Shown: piece by piece, positions 17,378 through 26,495 of the stretch
How positions within the stretch are numbered: the first letter of the stretch is position 1
Layout of the letters: each line of letters starts with the position of its first letter
Assembly: GCF_027938815.1 (NCBI RefSeq)
Contig: NZ_CP115913.1
Coordinates: 3,072,001-3,136,000 of the forward strand
From: Oceanirhabdus sp. W0125-5
GTDB lineage: Bacteria; Bacillota; Clostridia; Clostridiales; Clostridiaceae
Reading direction: 5' to 3'
Length of the DNA: 64,000 nt
Notes under the pieces: generated by a model
Told to the model about the DNA's origin: nothing
The model's input: only the letters and a program-made list of their open reading frames with translations
Databases searched by the model: none
Translations under genes and position numbers: made by a program

Positions 17378-18352
17378 GTGACGCAATCATTGATAAAAAC
17401 AGGTGGGAATATTGTTAAATTTAATAAACATTTCATTGAACATTTCCTTGAAATAAAAAGAAGAAATAGTGAATATACATCTATAAGCTACGAAAGAGAT
17501 ATTAAAGATTTTTTTAATGTTAAATCAATAGCGCATATTACTCTTGAGGATATAATAAATGTTAATATATTTGATGTAGAAGCATATATGATGGATCTGC
17601 ATAGGGAAGGAAAATCTTCAGCTACAATAAATAGAAAAATATCATCATTAAGTTCTTTATATAAATGGCTTTTAAAATATCAGGATAATAGAACTGGGGT
17701 TTCAATAATAAAATATAATCCTTTTGGAAGTTTAAAGGATGAGAAACCTAAGGTTAATAATAAAGAGACTGAGTTTTTAACATTAGAGGAGAGTAAAATA
17801 TTAATTGATTCTATTGATGATACAACTATATTAGGTATGAGGAATAAGGCTATATTAACACTTGCAATTACCACAGCTTTGAGAAAATCAGAAATAATCA
17901 ATATTAAACTAAAGGATATAAAGAAACTTCACGGTTATGATGTTATAGAAGTAATAAGAAAAGGTAATAAAAAAGACATTGTTAAAATTCAACCAAATGT
18001 ATTGAATTTAATCTCTACATATATAGATAATACAAATAGAAGTTTTGAGAAGAATGAAAACGACTATTTATTTATTGGACATTCCAGGAACGGAAAAAAT
18101 AAAGAAAAATTAGATCCTAGTACTTTAAATTATATGATAAAGAAATGTTGTGAAAGAGCAGGTATAAAGAAGAAACTAAAAGTTCACTCCACCAGACATA
18201 CAGCTATAACACTTGCAATTACTTCTGGAGCTTCAATAGAGAAGGTTAGGGATTTTGCAGCTCATAAAAATATTGCAACTACAAATAGGTATGTTCACTC
18301 AATAGACAAGCTTAAGGACAATGCTGGAGATCTTATTGATCTTTTTGAGTAG
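17378..18352 (+). CDS. Tyrosine recombinase of the XerC/XerD type
   Basis: This 324-aa site-specific recombinase has an N-terminal SAM-like core-binding domain (about 20-125) and a C-terminal catalytic domain with TALRKSEI (Arg), KVHSTRHTAITLAI (His-x-x-Arg), AAHKNIATTNRYVH (His and the nucleophile Tyr). GTG 17378 is preferred because AAAGGAGA precedes it by 8 nt; ATG 17354 is in frame but overlaps that ribosome binding site. It stands alone between two terminators, with no phage genes around, so it may be a housekeeping Xer protein for dimer resolution. A dif site was not identified. Confidence 0.85.
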   Translation: MTQSLIKTGGNIVKFNKHFIEHFLEIKRRNSEYTSISYERDIKDFFNVKSIAHITLEDIINVNIFDVEAYMMDLHREGKSSATINRKISSLSSLYKWLLKYQDNRTGVSIIKYNPFGSLKDEKPKVNNKETEFLTLEESKILIDSIDDTTILGMRNKAILTLAITTALRKSEIINIKLKDIKKLHGYDVIEVIRKGNKKDIVKIQPNVLNLISTYIDNTNRSFEKNENDYLFIGHSRNGKNKEKLDPSTLNYMIKKCCERAGIKKKLKVHSTRHTAITLAITSGASIEKVRDFAAHKNIATTNRYVHSIDKLKDNAGDLIDLFE

Positions 18353-18369
18353 AAACTTAATATAAAATA

Positions 18370-18402
18370 GCCACTTGCAAATTAAACAAGTGGCATTATA
18401 TT
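18370..18402 (+). terminator. Intrinsic terminator of the xer-type gene
   Basis: GCCACTTG (18370-18377) and CAAGTGGC (18387-18394) form a perfect stem with a 9-nt loop and a T-rich tail. Confidence 0.8.
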
Positions 18403-18474
18403 TCCTCCTATGAAGAACATAATAATCTATGTATTAAAATTAAATAATTAAAAGAATTAGTATACAAGGGGAAA

Positions 18475-18510
18475 AATAGAGGGAAAGTCAAACTTCCCCT
18501 CTATTATATT
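18475..18510. terminator. Hairpin in the leader region before helD
   Basis: AATAGAGGGAAAG and CTTCCCCTCTATT pair with one mismatch around TCAAA, followed by ATATTATA. It may be a terminator or a leader structure. Confidence 0.4.
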
Positions 18511-18640
18511 ATACCATAAAAACCACAAAAAAAATAGACTTACAATTTGTGTATATTTATTATATCATAGTAACTGTCTCTTTAAATGGAGGAAGGGATA
18601 AGTCAAACAGAACTTATTATCTGAAAATGGAGGGATTCTA

Positions 18641-20914
18641 ATGGAGTTATCTAAAAATGAATGGAAAATTGAAGAGGATAGACTTGAGAGAATAAAAGGT
18701 GTAATCAATAATCAATTGCGAGATACAGAAAAGAGCAGAAAGAAAGCCTTTAATCAAGGTATGGAGTTAGGAAAGGATTTTTGGGATAATGATGTAATAG
18801 CACCTGAAAATTCAAAGGATTTAAAAGCAATTGTAGATATAACACAAAATATACAAGCTGTAAAAAGAGAGCAGCAAAAAGTTGAGATAACAAGTAACAC
18901 ACTAAGGAAATTAAAACTTCTACAGGATAATCTATACTTTGGAAGAATCGATTTTGAAGAATGTGGAGTTGATGATAAGGAATCCATATATATTGGATCT
19001 GGGACATTAATAGATGATTTAGATATATTAATCTATGATTGGCGTTCTCCTGTGTGTGGAATGTTCTATGAGTATGAGATGGGAAAGGCTGATTATGAGT
19101 GCCCAGAAGGGCAAATAGAAGGAGATATAACACTTAAAAGACAGTATAGTATAAGTGATGGAAAGATAAAATATATGTTTAATACTGATCTAAAGATAGA
19201 TGACGATATTCTCCAGAAAAGTTTAAGTAATAATTGTGATGAGAATATGAGAACAATCATAAAATCTATTCAAAAAGAACAAAACAGGGTAATTAGAAAT
19301 AAAAATGAAGATATTCTTATTGTACAGGGACCTGCTGGAAGTGGTAAAACATCCATTGCACTTCATAGAGCTGCTTATGTATTGTATAAATACCGAGATA
19401 GAGGACTTAAATCTGATAATATTGTAATATTCTCACCAAACGAAATCTTTAATGATTATATATCCGAAGTGCTTCCTGAACTTGGTGAAGATAAAATATC
19501 TCAAACTACATTTATGGAATATGCCATAGGTTCATTAAGAGGGAGATATGAAATAGAAGATGGATATGAACAAATGGAGCAAATTCTTTCAATTGAAGGA
19601 AATAAATCTAATAAATTAAGAAAAGATAGTATTAAGTTTAAAGGAACACTGGAATTTCAGAAGATTATTAGCAGGTACATTAAACATCTTGAACAGAACA
19701 ATATTAAATTTAAAGATATTTATTTCAAGGAATGGAGAATCATCACTGGGGATGAGTTGAATGATCTTTATTATAACACATATGGAAAGTGGCCTATTAA
19801 GTATAGGTATAAAGAGATGGTTAAGGATATTGAATATAGGATAAAGAAAAGTAACATAAAGAAATTGAGATATGAACAGCTTGAAAAAGAATTCGATAAA
19901 GAGAACAAATACTGTTACGAAGGCAGAGAATCAATAAGCGATTTATTAAATAGAGAGATGGTTAGTTTTAGAAATTACATTAATAATCTATTGTCAATTA
20001 AAGAAATAGAAGTTTATAAAAAACTAATAAGAGATAGAGAGTTATTCAATAAGATGGCAAGAGGAATTGAACTGCCGGTAGCTATTAGAGAGATACTAAG
20101 GAGAACCATAAGCAATCTTAATAGCAATAAAATTGAATTTGAAGATATAACACCATTGTTATATATAAAACATGTTCTTGGGGATATGAAAAATACAACA
20201 AATATAAAGTACGTTATCATAGATGAAGCTCAGGATTATTCACCATTTCAATATAAGTTATTTAAAGAGTTATATCCTAAAGCTGGATTTACGATTTTAG
20301 GGGATATTAACCAATCTATTAATCCATATGTTAACACTATTGATTATAGTATTATATCTGATATTTTTAATCACAAGAGTTCTAATATAATAGAGTTACA
20401 AAAGAGTTATCGTTCAACAAAAGAAATATCAGACTTTACAAGGAGAATAATCAACAACGAGAAAATTCTTAATGTGTCAAGAGCTGGAGAAAAGCCAAAA
20501 TTAATAAAAGCTAGTAATTATAATGAGAAAATAAAGAGAATTAAAAAGGATATTGAATCTATGGTAAGTGGGGGAATAGAGTCTATAGCAATAATTTGTA
20601 GAACAGCAGCAACTGCCTCTAAGGTATATAGAGATTTAAAAGAAAGAGAAGTTGTTAATATAAACTTAATTAAAAAGGAAGATGAAAAGTTTAAAAGTGG
20701 AATAAATATCGTACCGTCTTATCTTTCTAAAGGTCTTGAATTTGATAGTGTAATTATATTTGATGGTGACGAACATGTTTATTCTAAAGAGGAAGAAAGA
20801 CTCTTATTTTATACAATCTGTACAAGAGCTTTACACAAACTAAGTATTTATTATAAAGGGAATCCAAGTAGGTTTATTAATCATATTGATGATGATTTAC
20901 TCATGCAAGGATAA
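18641..20914 (+). CDS. helD: HelD-type UvrD-family helicase
   Basis: HelD proteins are superfamily 1 ATPases that bind RNA polymerase and help recycle stalled complexes; they were earlier called helicase IV. The 757-aa protein has an N-terminal coiled coil (about 1-85), Walker A GPAGSGKTSIALHRAA (about 230), Walker B YVIIDEAQDYSPFQY (about 525), QKSYRSTKEI, and a C-terminal motif with SKGLEFDSVIIFD and YTICTRALH. Length and layout fit Firmicute HelD. ATG 18641 follows TGGAGGG. The IS element is inserted 31 nt after its stop, so any original downstream partner or terminator was separated. Confidence 0.88.
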   Translation: MELSKNEWKIEEDRLERIKGVINNQLRDTEKSRKKAFNQGMELGKDFWDNDVIAPENSKDLKAIVDITQNIQAVKREQQKVEITSNTLRKLKLLQDNLYFGRIDFEECGVDDKESIYIGSGTLIDDLDILIYDWRSPVCGMFYEYEMGKADYECPEGQIEGDITLKRQYSISDGKIKYMFNTDLKIDDDILQKSLSNNCDENMRTIIKSIQKEQNRVIRNKNEDILIVQGPAGSGKTSIALHRAAYVLYKYRDRGLKSDNIVIFSPNEIFNDYISEVLPELGEDKISQTTFMEYAIGSLRGRYEIEDGYEQMEQILSIEGNKSNKLRKDSIKFKGTLEFQKIISRYIKHLEQNNIKFKDIYFKEWRIITGDELNDLYYNTYGKWPIKYRYKEMVKDIEYRIKKSNIKKLRYEQLEKEFDKENKYCYEGRESISDLLNREMVSFRNYINNLLSIKEIEVYKKLIRDRELFNKMARGIELPVAIREILRRTISNLNSNKIEFEDITPLLYIKHVLGDMKNTTNIKYVIIDEAQDYSPFQYKLFKELYPKAGFTILGDINQSINPYVNTIDYSIISDIFNHKSSNIIELQKSYRSTKEISDFTRRIINNEKILNVSRAGEKPKLIKASNYNEKIKRIKKDIESMVSGGIESIAIICRTAATASKVYRDLKEREVVNINLIKKEDEKFKSGINIVPSYLSKGLEFDSVIIFDGDEHVYSKEEERLLFYTICTRALHKLSIYYKGNPSRFINHIDDDLLMQG

Positions 20915-21011
20915 GCATATTAAGATTCAACTCACGAACAAATAAGGTAGTGTCAAAAGTATATGAAAATTGATAAGGAATATAAGGATTTAAAGACAAG
21001 AAGATTAATTT

Positions 21012-21110
21012 AGTTGAGAATGGAAAATTGAAAATGGAAAACGAAGGATATTTCTCTCCGAGAAATTGAAAAGATTAATATTTTTTATCCCGAAAGGGAT
21101 GTGTGATTCT
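21012..21110. repeat. MITE-like modular hairpin repeat, copy 2 (inside the IS)
   Basis: AGTTGAGAATGGAAAATTG continues as AAAATGGAAAACG to 21043, followed by AGGAT and the hairpin ATTTCTC-TCC-GAGAAAT (21050-21066). This matches, in reverse complement, the right end of the repeat at 12241-12480. A second small hairpin ATCCC-GAAA-GGGAT follows (21087-21100). No matching right arm is visible, so this is a partial copy. Confidence 0.55.
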
Positions 21111-21167
21111 AAAAAAGGGTATGGCAAATAAACCTATGATATAGGTCGATTTTAAAATAATGCGATA

Positions 21168-22562
21168 TTAAGATTGGCAGTATGACTCAGCTAATTTCAT
21201 TAATTTGCACCAACGTGCAGGCATGGTTTCCAACTCTTCAAGTTCTGGAATTATTACAGGAACTTTTTGTTCTAAGCTTGCATGAGGTTTCAAGAAATTG
21301 AAGTATGTACAAAAAAGAATTATATGAGTTATAGAGCCGTTTGAGCTATTGTAGCCATTAGTAGTCTTATAACTTCTCTTAAAGGTTCTGTTTAATCGTT
21401 CAATAATCTGTTTTAAAGGACGATATTCAGCTGAAACTTCATCATCATTGGTAAGTCCAATTACTTGCATGACATCAAAATTAATATCGTGATTAGCGAA
21501 GAAAACTTCTGCTAACAGATATATTGGATTACCATCAACTACTAGTTTAAGGCTTTCAGGAAGTTTTTCGTACTTAGTGATAACATCGTAGATGGCTCTA
21601 CAAGCTAAGAAAGTATCGCGATTAGGCGAAACTCTATACGAGAGAATTATCTTTTTAACAGCATCAAAGAAGAAACATATATAGTTCCATTTACCATTGA
21701 CTTTGATGTATGTTTCATCGCCGCATATAGATTCTGTTGGATTATAGGGATAGTTGTCCACCATTGGTTTTAGTAGAACAGAAGCAGCTGCAGCGTAGTT
21801 TAGCACAGTTTGATGTGATATTTTAACACAATGAACTTCTCTCATGATAGCTGCTGTTTTTCTTGAAGATAATCCGTAATTTACGTAGTAAGTCATTATT
21901 AAGCCAAATACGTGGGATGATGAATACATCTTGGATAAGGATATATTACTTTGCACAGGACTATCGCCCTTTAGAGATGCAAAATCGAAATCAAATTCTC
22001 TAAATATATATCTAACTTTAGTGTCATAGGGTTTTTCTTTGGTAATAGACTTTAAGTTGTTTTTATAAAAAGAACAGTTGTTGTTTCGGCATTTGTAAAT
22101 GGTAAAATTACTACGATTTTTAATTCGTTCTAAAAATTTATTGCAATGAGGACACTTAAATCTTACCTGCTTATCATAAAGGTTTTTAGTGTTAAAGTTA
22201 GTGGAACAGACTTTGCATTTATATTGACCACGCCCTCCATTGTTATCGTATAGATAAATATTTGGAGCATTGCATTTAGGACAACTGATTTTAGAACTCA
22301 CGTGAGAACGTCCTTTTTGAGTTCTAACAGGAGCTAACTCTTTACCTTTGAGTTTATAATGCTCCGATAGGAGTTCTCTGTAATCTAACCTTTCAGGTTT
22401 CACAATTATTGGTTTATCATCCACTTGTATTTTCCTGTAAGGTTTATCTAAAGTATCAGAATTGGGGATCTTATTGAGTCCTTTTCCAGTCAATAAAATA
22501 ATGAGTAGATTTATAACTTGCTTAAGAAAAACAATATACAAAACTAAATAATAATTAATCAT
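21168..22562 (-). CDS. IS6/IS240-like DDE transposase with N-terminal zinc ribbons
   Basis: This 464-aa transposase has CxxC pairs in three groups (SCPKCNAPN, YKCKVCST, FKCPHCNKF), a further Cys pair (KCRNNNC), then a helix-turn-helix-like region and a DDE catalytic domain. The first Asp is in CGDETYIKVNGKWNY, a hallmark of the IS6/IS240 DDE family; the second is in VVDGNPIYL; the Glu is in KQIIERLNRTFK. AAGGAGG precedes ATG 22562. The frame is intact, so the element may be active. The N-terminus is hydrophobic for about 30 residues, which is unusual for a transposase. Confidence 0.88.
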   Translation of the reverse strand: MINYYLVLYIVFLKQVINLLIILLTGKGLNKIPNSDTLDKPYRKIQVDDKPIIVKPERLDYRELLSEHYKLKGKELAPVRTQKGRSHVSSKISCPKCNAPNIYLYDNNGGRGQYKCKVCSTNFNTKNLYDKQVRFKCPHCNKFLERIKNRSNFTIYKCRNNNCSFYKNNLKSITKEKPYDTKVRYIFREFDFDFASLKGDSPVQSNISLSKMYSSSHVFGLIMTYYVNYGLSSRKTAAIMREVHCVKISHQTVLNYAAAASVLLKPMVDNYPYNPTESICGDETYIKVNGKWNYICFFFDAVKKIILSYRVSPNRDTFLACRAIYDVITKYEKLPESLKLVVDGNPIYLLAEVFFANHDINFDVMQVIGLTNDDEVSAEYRPLKQIIERLNRTFKRSYKTTNGYNSSNGSITHIILFCTYFNFLKPHASLEQKVPVIIPELEELETMPARWCKLMKLAESYCQS

Positions 22563-22736
22563 GTTAAAAACTTGCCTCCTTATCTTTGGTTATATATTTT
22601 TTTTCGCAAACTAAAATTAACACCTTTAGAGGGAGGGGGCAAGTCTAATATAGATAAAGTATTGAAAATCAAGGGGTTACGTCGAAAGTACCATTAAAAC
22701 TTTTGACAATACCACAAATAATAATGGGGGAAATAT

Positions 22737-23990
22737 ATGAATTTTAAGTTGTTCAAAAATAAAAATTTTACATTTTTTCTATTAGGTCAAGGAACATCTA
22801 CTTTAGGAACAATGGGATTACATTTTGCTACTGCTTATTATGTGCTTAAGATAACGGGGTCTGCAAGTAAATTTGCATCTATAGTAGCATTAGGTATGAT
22901 TCCTAACCTTATCTTAGCACCTATAGCAGGACTGGTTGCAGATAGAGTTAATAGAAAAAAGTTAATAATTTTTGGCGATTTAGTAAGAGGGATATTAGAT
23001 ATTGTATTATTTATATATGCAATATTCGGGGAGATAAATATTGTAATACTCTATATGTTAGTTATTTTTTTATCCGTCTGTGAAGTTTTTTTTGCACCAG
23101 CATTTTCAACAATATTACCTTCAATTATACCTAAAGAAGATTTAACAGAGGCAATAGCAATTAAAAGAACTATTGGAAGGTTGATAACAGTAAGTACACC
23201 GATAATTGCTGCTATGTTATTTGAAGCATGGGGTTTTAGAATAATGTTACTTTTAGATGGGGTTACCTATTTAATTTCATCATTAATTGAATGTTTTTTA
23301 GAAATTCCAAAATTAAATAACCTGAAAGAAAAAGGAAAGCTTAAAAATGACTTCATTGATGGAATTAAAGTATTGTTTATAGATAAAAAGATAACTTGTT
23401 TACTAATAAATAATATTCTTACTAATGGTTTCCTAATAACATTTATATTTATTGGATTTCCATTTATGATTTTAGAGCTTTTAGGTGGCAGTAGAATAGA
23501 TTATGGAACAGTTCAAAGTATAGCATTTATTGGTTCTCTTATGTCTGTGATTGTAATAGGGGTAATGAAGAAACGATGCAGTATAGAAAAGTGTATCAAT
23601 ATTGCTTTAATCTTGATTGTGTTCTCCTGTGGAATTTTATTATTATTATTAAACAGTACATTTTTTAAATCTATACAGAATAGATCTGAAGCTATAACAT
23701 TATTCTTTGGAGTAAGTATTTTCATATTCTATTTATTTAATGCTTTCTGGGGAGTGTTTTATAGTTCCCTATATCAAACTTCCATACCCAGTGATAAGCT
23801 TGGAAGATATGCTGCAGCTGAGGGAGGACTTATTACTATTGCCAGATTGATTGGATTAAAAATGTATGGATATTTATTTGATGTAGAAGGTTTGATAATT
23901 CCAATGGGGGTATTGGTGGTTGGTATAATACTAAAATTAATAGTACAACTGTTATTCAATAAAGAAGTAAAATTTAACTTAAATAAATAA
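22737..23990 (+). CDS. MFS transporter (EntS/MefA-like exporter group)
   Basis: This 417-aa integral membrane protein is of the major facilitator superfamily, with about 12 hydrophobic segments and the loop 2-3 motif GLVADRVNRKKLI. The N-terminal FLLGQGTSTLGTMGLHFA and PNLILAPIAG resemble the MFS group that includes macrolide exporters and EntS. Substrate is unknown. GGGGGAAAT precedes ATG 22737. The IS right end and one copy of its target duplication sit directly upstream, so the gene has lost its original promoter region or is read from a promoter in the IS end. Confidence 0.85.
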   Translation: MNFKLFKNKNFTFFLLGQGTSTLGTMGLHFATAYYVLKITGSASKFASIVALGMIPNLILAPIAGLVADRVNRKKLIIFGDLVRGILDIVLFIYAIFGEINIVILYMLVIFLSVCEVFFAPAFSTILPSIIPKEDLTEAIAIKRTIGRLITVSTPIIAAMLFEAWGFRIMLLLDGVTYLISSLIECFLEIPKLNNLKEKGKLKNDFIDGIKVLFIDKKITCLLINNILTNGFLITFIFIGFPFMILELLGGSRIDYGTVQSIAFIGSLMSVIVIGVMKKRCSIEKCINIALILIVFSCGILLLLLNSTFFKSIQNRSEAITLFFGVSIFIFYLFNAFWGVFYSSLYQTSIPSDKLGRYAAAEGGLITIARLIGLKMYGYLFDVEGLIIPMGVLVVGIILKLIVQLLFNKEVKFNLNK

Positions 23991-24177
23991 AAATATAGAA
24001 ATAAATGTGGTAATAAAATGGAAAATATTTCCTGGGTAATATTTTCACTATATTTTGATTTAATGAAATCAATAATTGAAGATTATAAAGTTAGTAATGA
24101 ACTAAAAAATTAAACATGATATATTGGTATTTACAGGTAAAAAATATGTTTTTTGTAAATATATTAGGGGGATAAAA

Positions 24178-24630
24178 ATGAATATTAAGTACAATCAAGG
24201 AGATAAAGATTTATTAAACCAAATAAAACCATTATGGGAGAAATTAAACGAGCATCATATTGAGAAGTCAGAGCATTTTAAAGAGAGATTTAGAAGTTTT
24301 ACCTTTGATTCACGTATATGTAAGTTAGTTGAAAATGACAATAGAAAAATAAATATTATTATTGCAAGTGACGGTGACCAAAATATAGGTTATTGCTTAG
24401 CATCTGTGTTGGAACCTTATGGGGAAATTGAATCTCTATATATTAATCCTATGTATAGAGGATTAAATATTGGAGAGAAGCTAATGAATGATTCACTTCA
24501 ATGGATAAATAGTCATGAAGTTGATGACATTATGATAGGGGTAGCGGGAGGTAATGAAGAAGCATTCGGGTTTTATGAAAAGTTTGGATTCTATCAAAGA
24601 GTTACAAAGTTAGGCTTGAAAAAAGAATAA
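24178..24630 (+). CDS. GNAT family N-acetyltransferase
   Basis: This 150-aa protein has the GNAT acetyl-CoA site: a beta strand ESLYINPMYRGLNIGEKLM, which contains the RxxGxG/A-like turn (RGLNIG), and the C-terminal AFGFYEKFGFYQR. It likely acetylates an amine of a small molecule or protein N-terminus; the substrate is unknown. AGGGGGA precedes ATG 24178; an in-frame extension to 24124 has no ribosome binding site. A terminator follows. Confidence 0.85.
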   Translation: MNIKYNQGDKDLLNQIKPLWEKLNEHHIEKSEHFKERFRSFTFDSRICKLVENDNRKINIIIASDGDQNIGYCLASVLEPYGEIESLYINPMYRGLNIGEKLMNDSLQWINSHEVDDIMIGVAGGNEEAFGFYEKFGFYQRVTKLGLKKE

Positions 24631-24666
24631 ATCAAAATAAAAGATTAATAAATAATCAATCATAAG

Positions 24667-24697
24667 CTACTTCCTTATTAGGGAGTAGTTTTTATTT
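24667..24697 (+). terminator. Intrinsic terminator after the GNAT gene
   Basis: CTACTTCC (24667-24674) and GGGAGTAG (24681-24688) pair with one G-U pair, followed by TTTTTATTT. Confidence 0.75.
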
Positions 24698-24791
24698 GGT
24701 TTGTTCAATAATGTAAAAAGTTGAAGTAAATACAAAAATGGAATATAATTAAAATGATTATATTTGAAATTAGTTGAATAAGAGGTGTAAA

Positions 24792-26333
24792 ATGGAAAAA
24801 TTGAATGAAAAAAAAGTAATTAATTATTATTTAAATAAAATTGAAAAGGAAGAAATTCAATTTTTAAAAAATAAAACTATATATAAAGAAAGAATTAAGA
24901 AATTAATTATTTCTTTAAGAGATGAAGAATTATTACATAATAAGATAGAAATATCGAAGGAACTCTGGAAACAATTATTTGAGGCTGCTATGAGTTCTAT
25001 AGATCCTGATAAAAGAGGGTTTGATGACTTGTTTGAATATTTCGATAAGTATGTGGAGTTTGAGGAGCTTATTTTTGCGTCAGATTCATTTTATAGAGAT
25101 CATACAATGCATTGTTTATGGGTGTATTTTTTAGGTGAATACATAAAAAGTGAAGAAGAATTTAATTTTATTACATGCAAAATGGAAAAAGAATATCAAA
25201 GAATAAAGTTGCTCAAAGAAGAGTTTGAAAAATTTGAAGGAATTATTGATTTTTCAAATATGCTTAATATAATAGATGAGTTCATAAAAAGTGTAATACA
25301 TCATGATGCTGAAAGATGTATTATTGCATTAACTCATGATCTTGGATATCCTATAAAAAAAATTAACAAAATAAATAAAAGTATCAGTAAAGTACTTCCC
25401 TATTATGGTATAAATAATTATAATGAGTTCATCTTTGATTATACAGATATTCAAGGAAAATTAATTGAAGAATTCATACAATTTATAGCATCGGAATGTG
25501 AGATGGAATTTAAAGTCCAAAGCGATGATGATTATTTGAGTAAAAAAATACTAAAGAAGATATTATTAAATAGTGAAAATGGATTAATTAAATTCAATTT
25601 TGAAGAAATTTCTCTTTTAACAGAAGAAGAAAAAATTCAAGTTAAAAATATGTTTGACCTTAAAATTGAATGGAAAAAGGTGCTAAATAATAATTTGAGA
25701 TATTATGAGGATTTTGAGAGTTATAGTCATGGAATAATGAGTGCCTTTTTATTACTAAAGACTGTAGGAAGTTTTAGTAAAATAAATTTGAAATACTCAG
25801 ATTTGAATAATATCAAGCTCCTTGACTTTAATTTAGTTAATCTAATGTGTAAGCAAAATATCCTACGAGCAATAACTGATCATAACTGTAAAAACTACCA
25901 GATTACTTCAATAAAAGAGAATTCGGATTTTTTAATATTAATGGACGAGCTAGAAGAATTTTCTAGAATATCAAGAGCTAATCAAAATAGACAGTTCATA
26001 AATGAATTTTGCAAAAGTAATATTTACACTGAAGATGGATATTTGATTATAGATTTTATTTTTAATAATAAAGATATTGATAATTTAGATCCTGAAATGG
26101 CATTCAAAGGGCGTTGTAAGAGATTCCTCACATTGTTCAATATTCCTGAATTAGATGAAGATTTAAAGATAAAACTTAGATGTATAGGAGAATTGGACTA
26201 TGATAAGAATGTGTATGAATTAACATTAAGCAAAAAATACGCAAATATTAAGATAAATGATGAGGAGAAGGATATTCCTACATATCTGAAGTCTAATCAA
26301 TTTTATTCTAAAGAAGAATATATGTTATTATAA
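24792..26333 (+). CDS. Unrecognised 513-aa protein with HD-like motifs
   Basis: I do not recognise the family by name. The protein is acidic, mostly helical in appearance, with no signal peptide or membrane segment. It shows an ordered set of His/Asp motifs like an HD phosphohydrolase: RDHTMHCLWV (His104, His107), VIHHDAERCIIALTHDLGYP (His170-His171-Asp172, His182-Asp183), ESYSHGIMSAF and ITDHNCKNY. An enzyme cutting a nucleotide or other phosphate is possible but unproven. ATG 24792 follows GAGGTG. A 43-aa reading frame and a YdcF-type gene follow closely on the same strand. Confidence 0.6.
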   Translation: MEKLNEKKVINYYLNKIEKEEIQFLKNKTIYKERIKKLIISLRDEELLHNKIEISKELWKQLFEAAMSSIDPDKRGFDDLFEYFDKYVEFEELIFASDSFYRDHTMHCLWVYFLGEYIKSEEEFNFITCKMEKEYQRIKLLKEEFEKFEGIIDFSNMLNIIDEFIKSVIHHDAERCIIALTHDLGYPIKKINKINKSISKVLPYYGINNYNEFIFDYTDIQGKLIEEFIQFIASECEMEFKVQSDDDYLSKKILKKILLNSENGLIKFNFEEISLLTEEEKIQVKNMFDLKIEWKKVLNNNLRYYEDFESYSHGIMSAFLLLKTVGSFSKINLKYSDLNNIKLLDFNLVNLMCKQNILRAITDHNCKNYQITSIKENSDFLILMDELEEFSRISRANQNRQFINEFCKSNIYTEDGYLIIDFIFNNKDIDNLDPEMAFKGRCKRFLTLFNIPELDEDLKIKLRCIGELDYDKNVYELTLSKKYANIKINDEEKDIPTYLKSNQFYSKEEYMLL

Positions 26334-26351
26334 GTTAAAGGGGAAAAACAA

Positions 26352-26483
26352 ATGGATAGATTTTTATTAATTAGAGATATTGTTGATGATTACATAGAGA
26401 AAATTGAAGTTGATAAAAATAAAAATTTAGTAGCAATTCATCAAAGGGAGGCAATGAGAGAAGATAGCAATATATTCTCTTAA
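26352..26483 (+). CDS. Possible small protein (43 aa)
   Basis: The frame runs from ATG 26352 to TAA 26483 and encodes a 43-aa acidic product (starts MDRFLLIRDIVDDYIEKI, ends EDSNIFS). It begins 18 nt after the preceding stop, behind a weak AAAGGGG ribosome binding site, and ends 12 nt before the next gene. Position inside an operon gap is the only support; no family is recognised. Confidence 0.4.
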   Translation: MDRFLLIRDIVDDYIEKIEVDKNKNLVAIHQREAMREDSNIFS

Positions 26484-26495
26484 GGTAATTAAAAC

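Larger units (their letters stand above)
20946..22713. mobile_element. Complete insertion sequence, IS6/IS240-like, with 8-bp target duplication
   Basis: The 1768-bp element is bounded by inverted repeats: left GGTAGTGTCAAAAGT (20946-20960) and, on the other strand, right GGTATTGTCAAAAGT (22699-22713), one mismatch in 15. The 8-bp direct repeat ACAAATAA lies at 20938-20945 and 22714-22721. It carries one transposase gene on -. An 8-bp duplication and GGT-type ends fit the IS6 family, but the transposase is about twice the usual IS6 length. The right end lies only 23 bp before the MFS start codon. The left non-coding part contains a hairpin repeat also found near recA. Confidence 0.93.

Noticed and set aside
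17378..18352. Integrase of a prophage or integrative element
   Set aside because: No phage or conjugation genes, no tRNA target and no repeated attachment sites nearby; a stand-alone Xer-type gene is simpler.
18750..19133. 127-aa open frame antisense to helD
   Set aside because: Shadow of the helicase coding frame; no start signal and low-complexity composition.
24018..24113. 31-aa open frame between the MFS and GNAT genes
   Set aside because: No ribosome binding site, no recognisable sequence and length expected by chance in AT-rich DNA.
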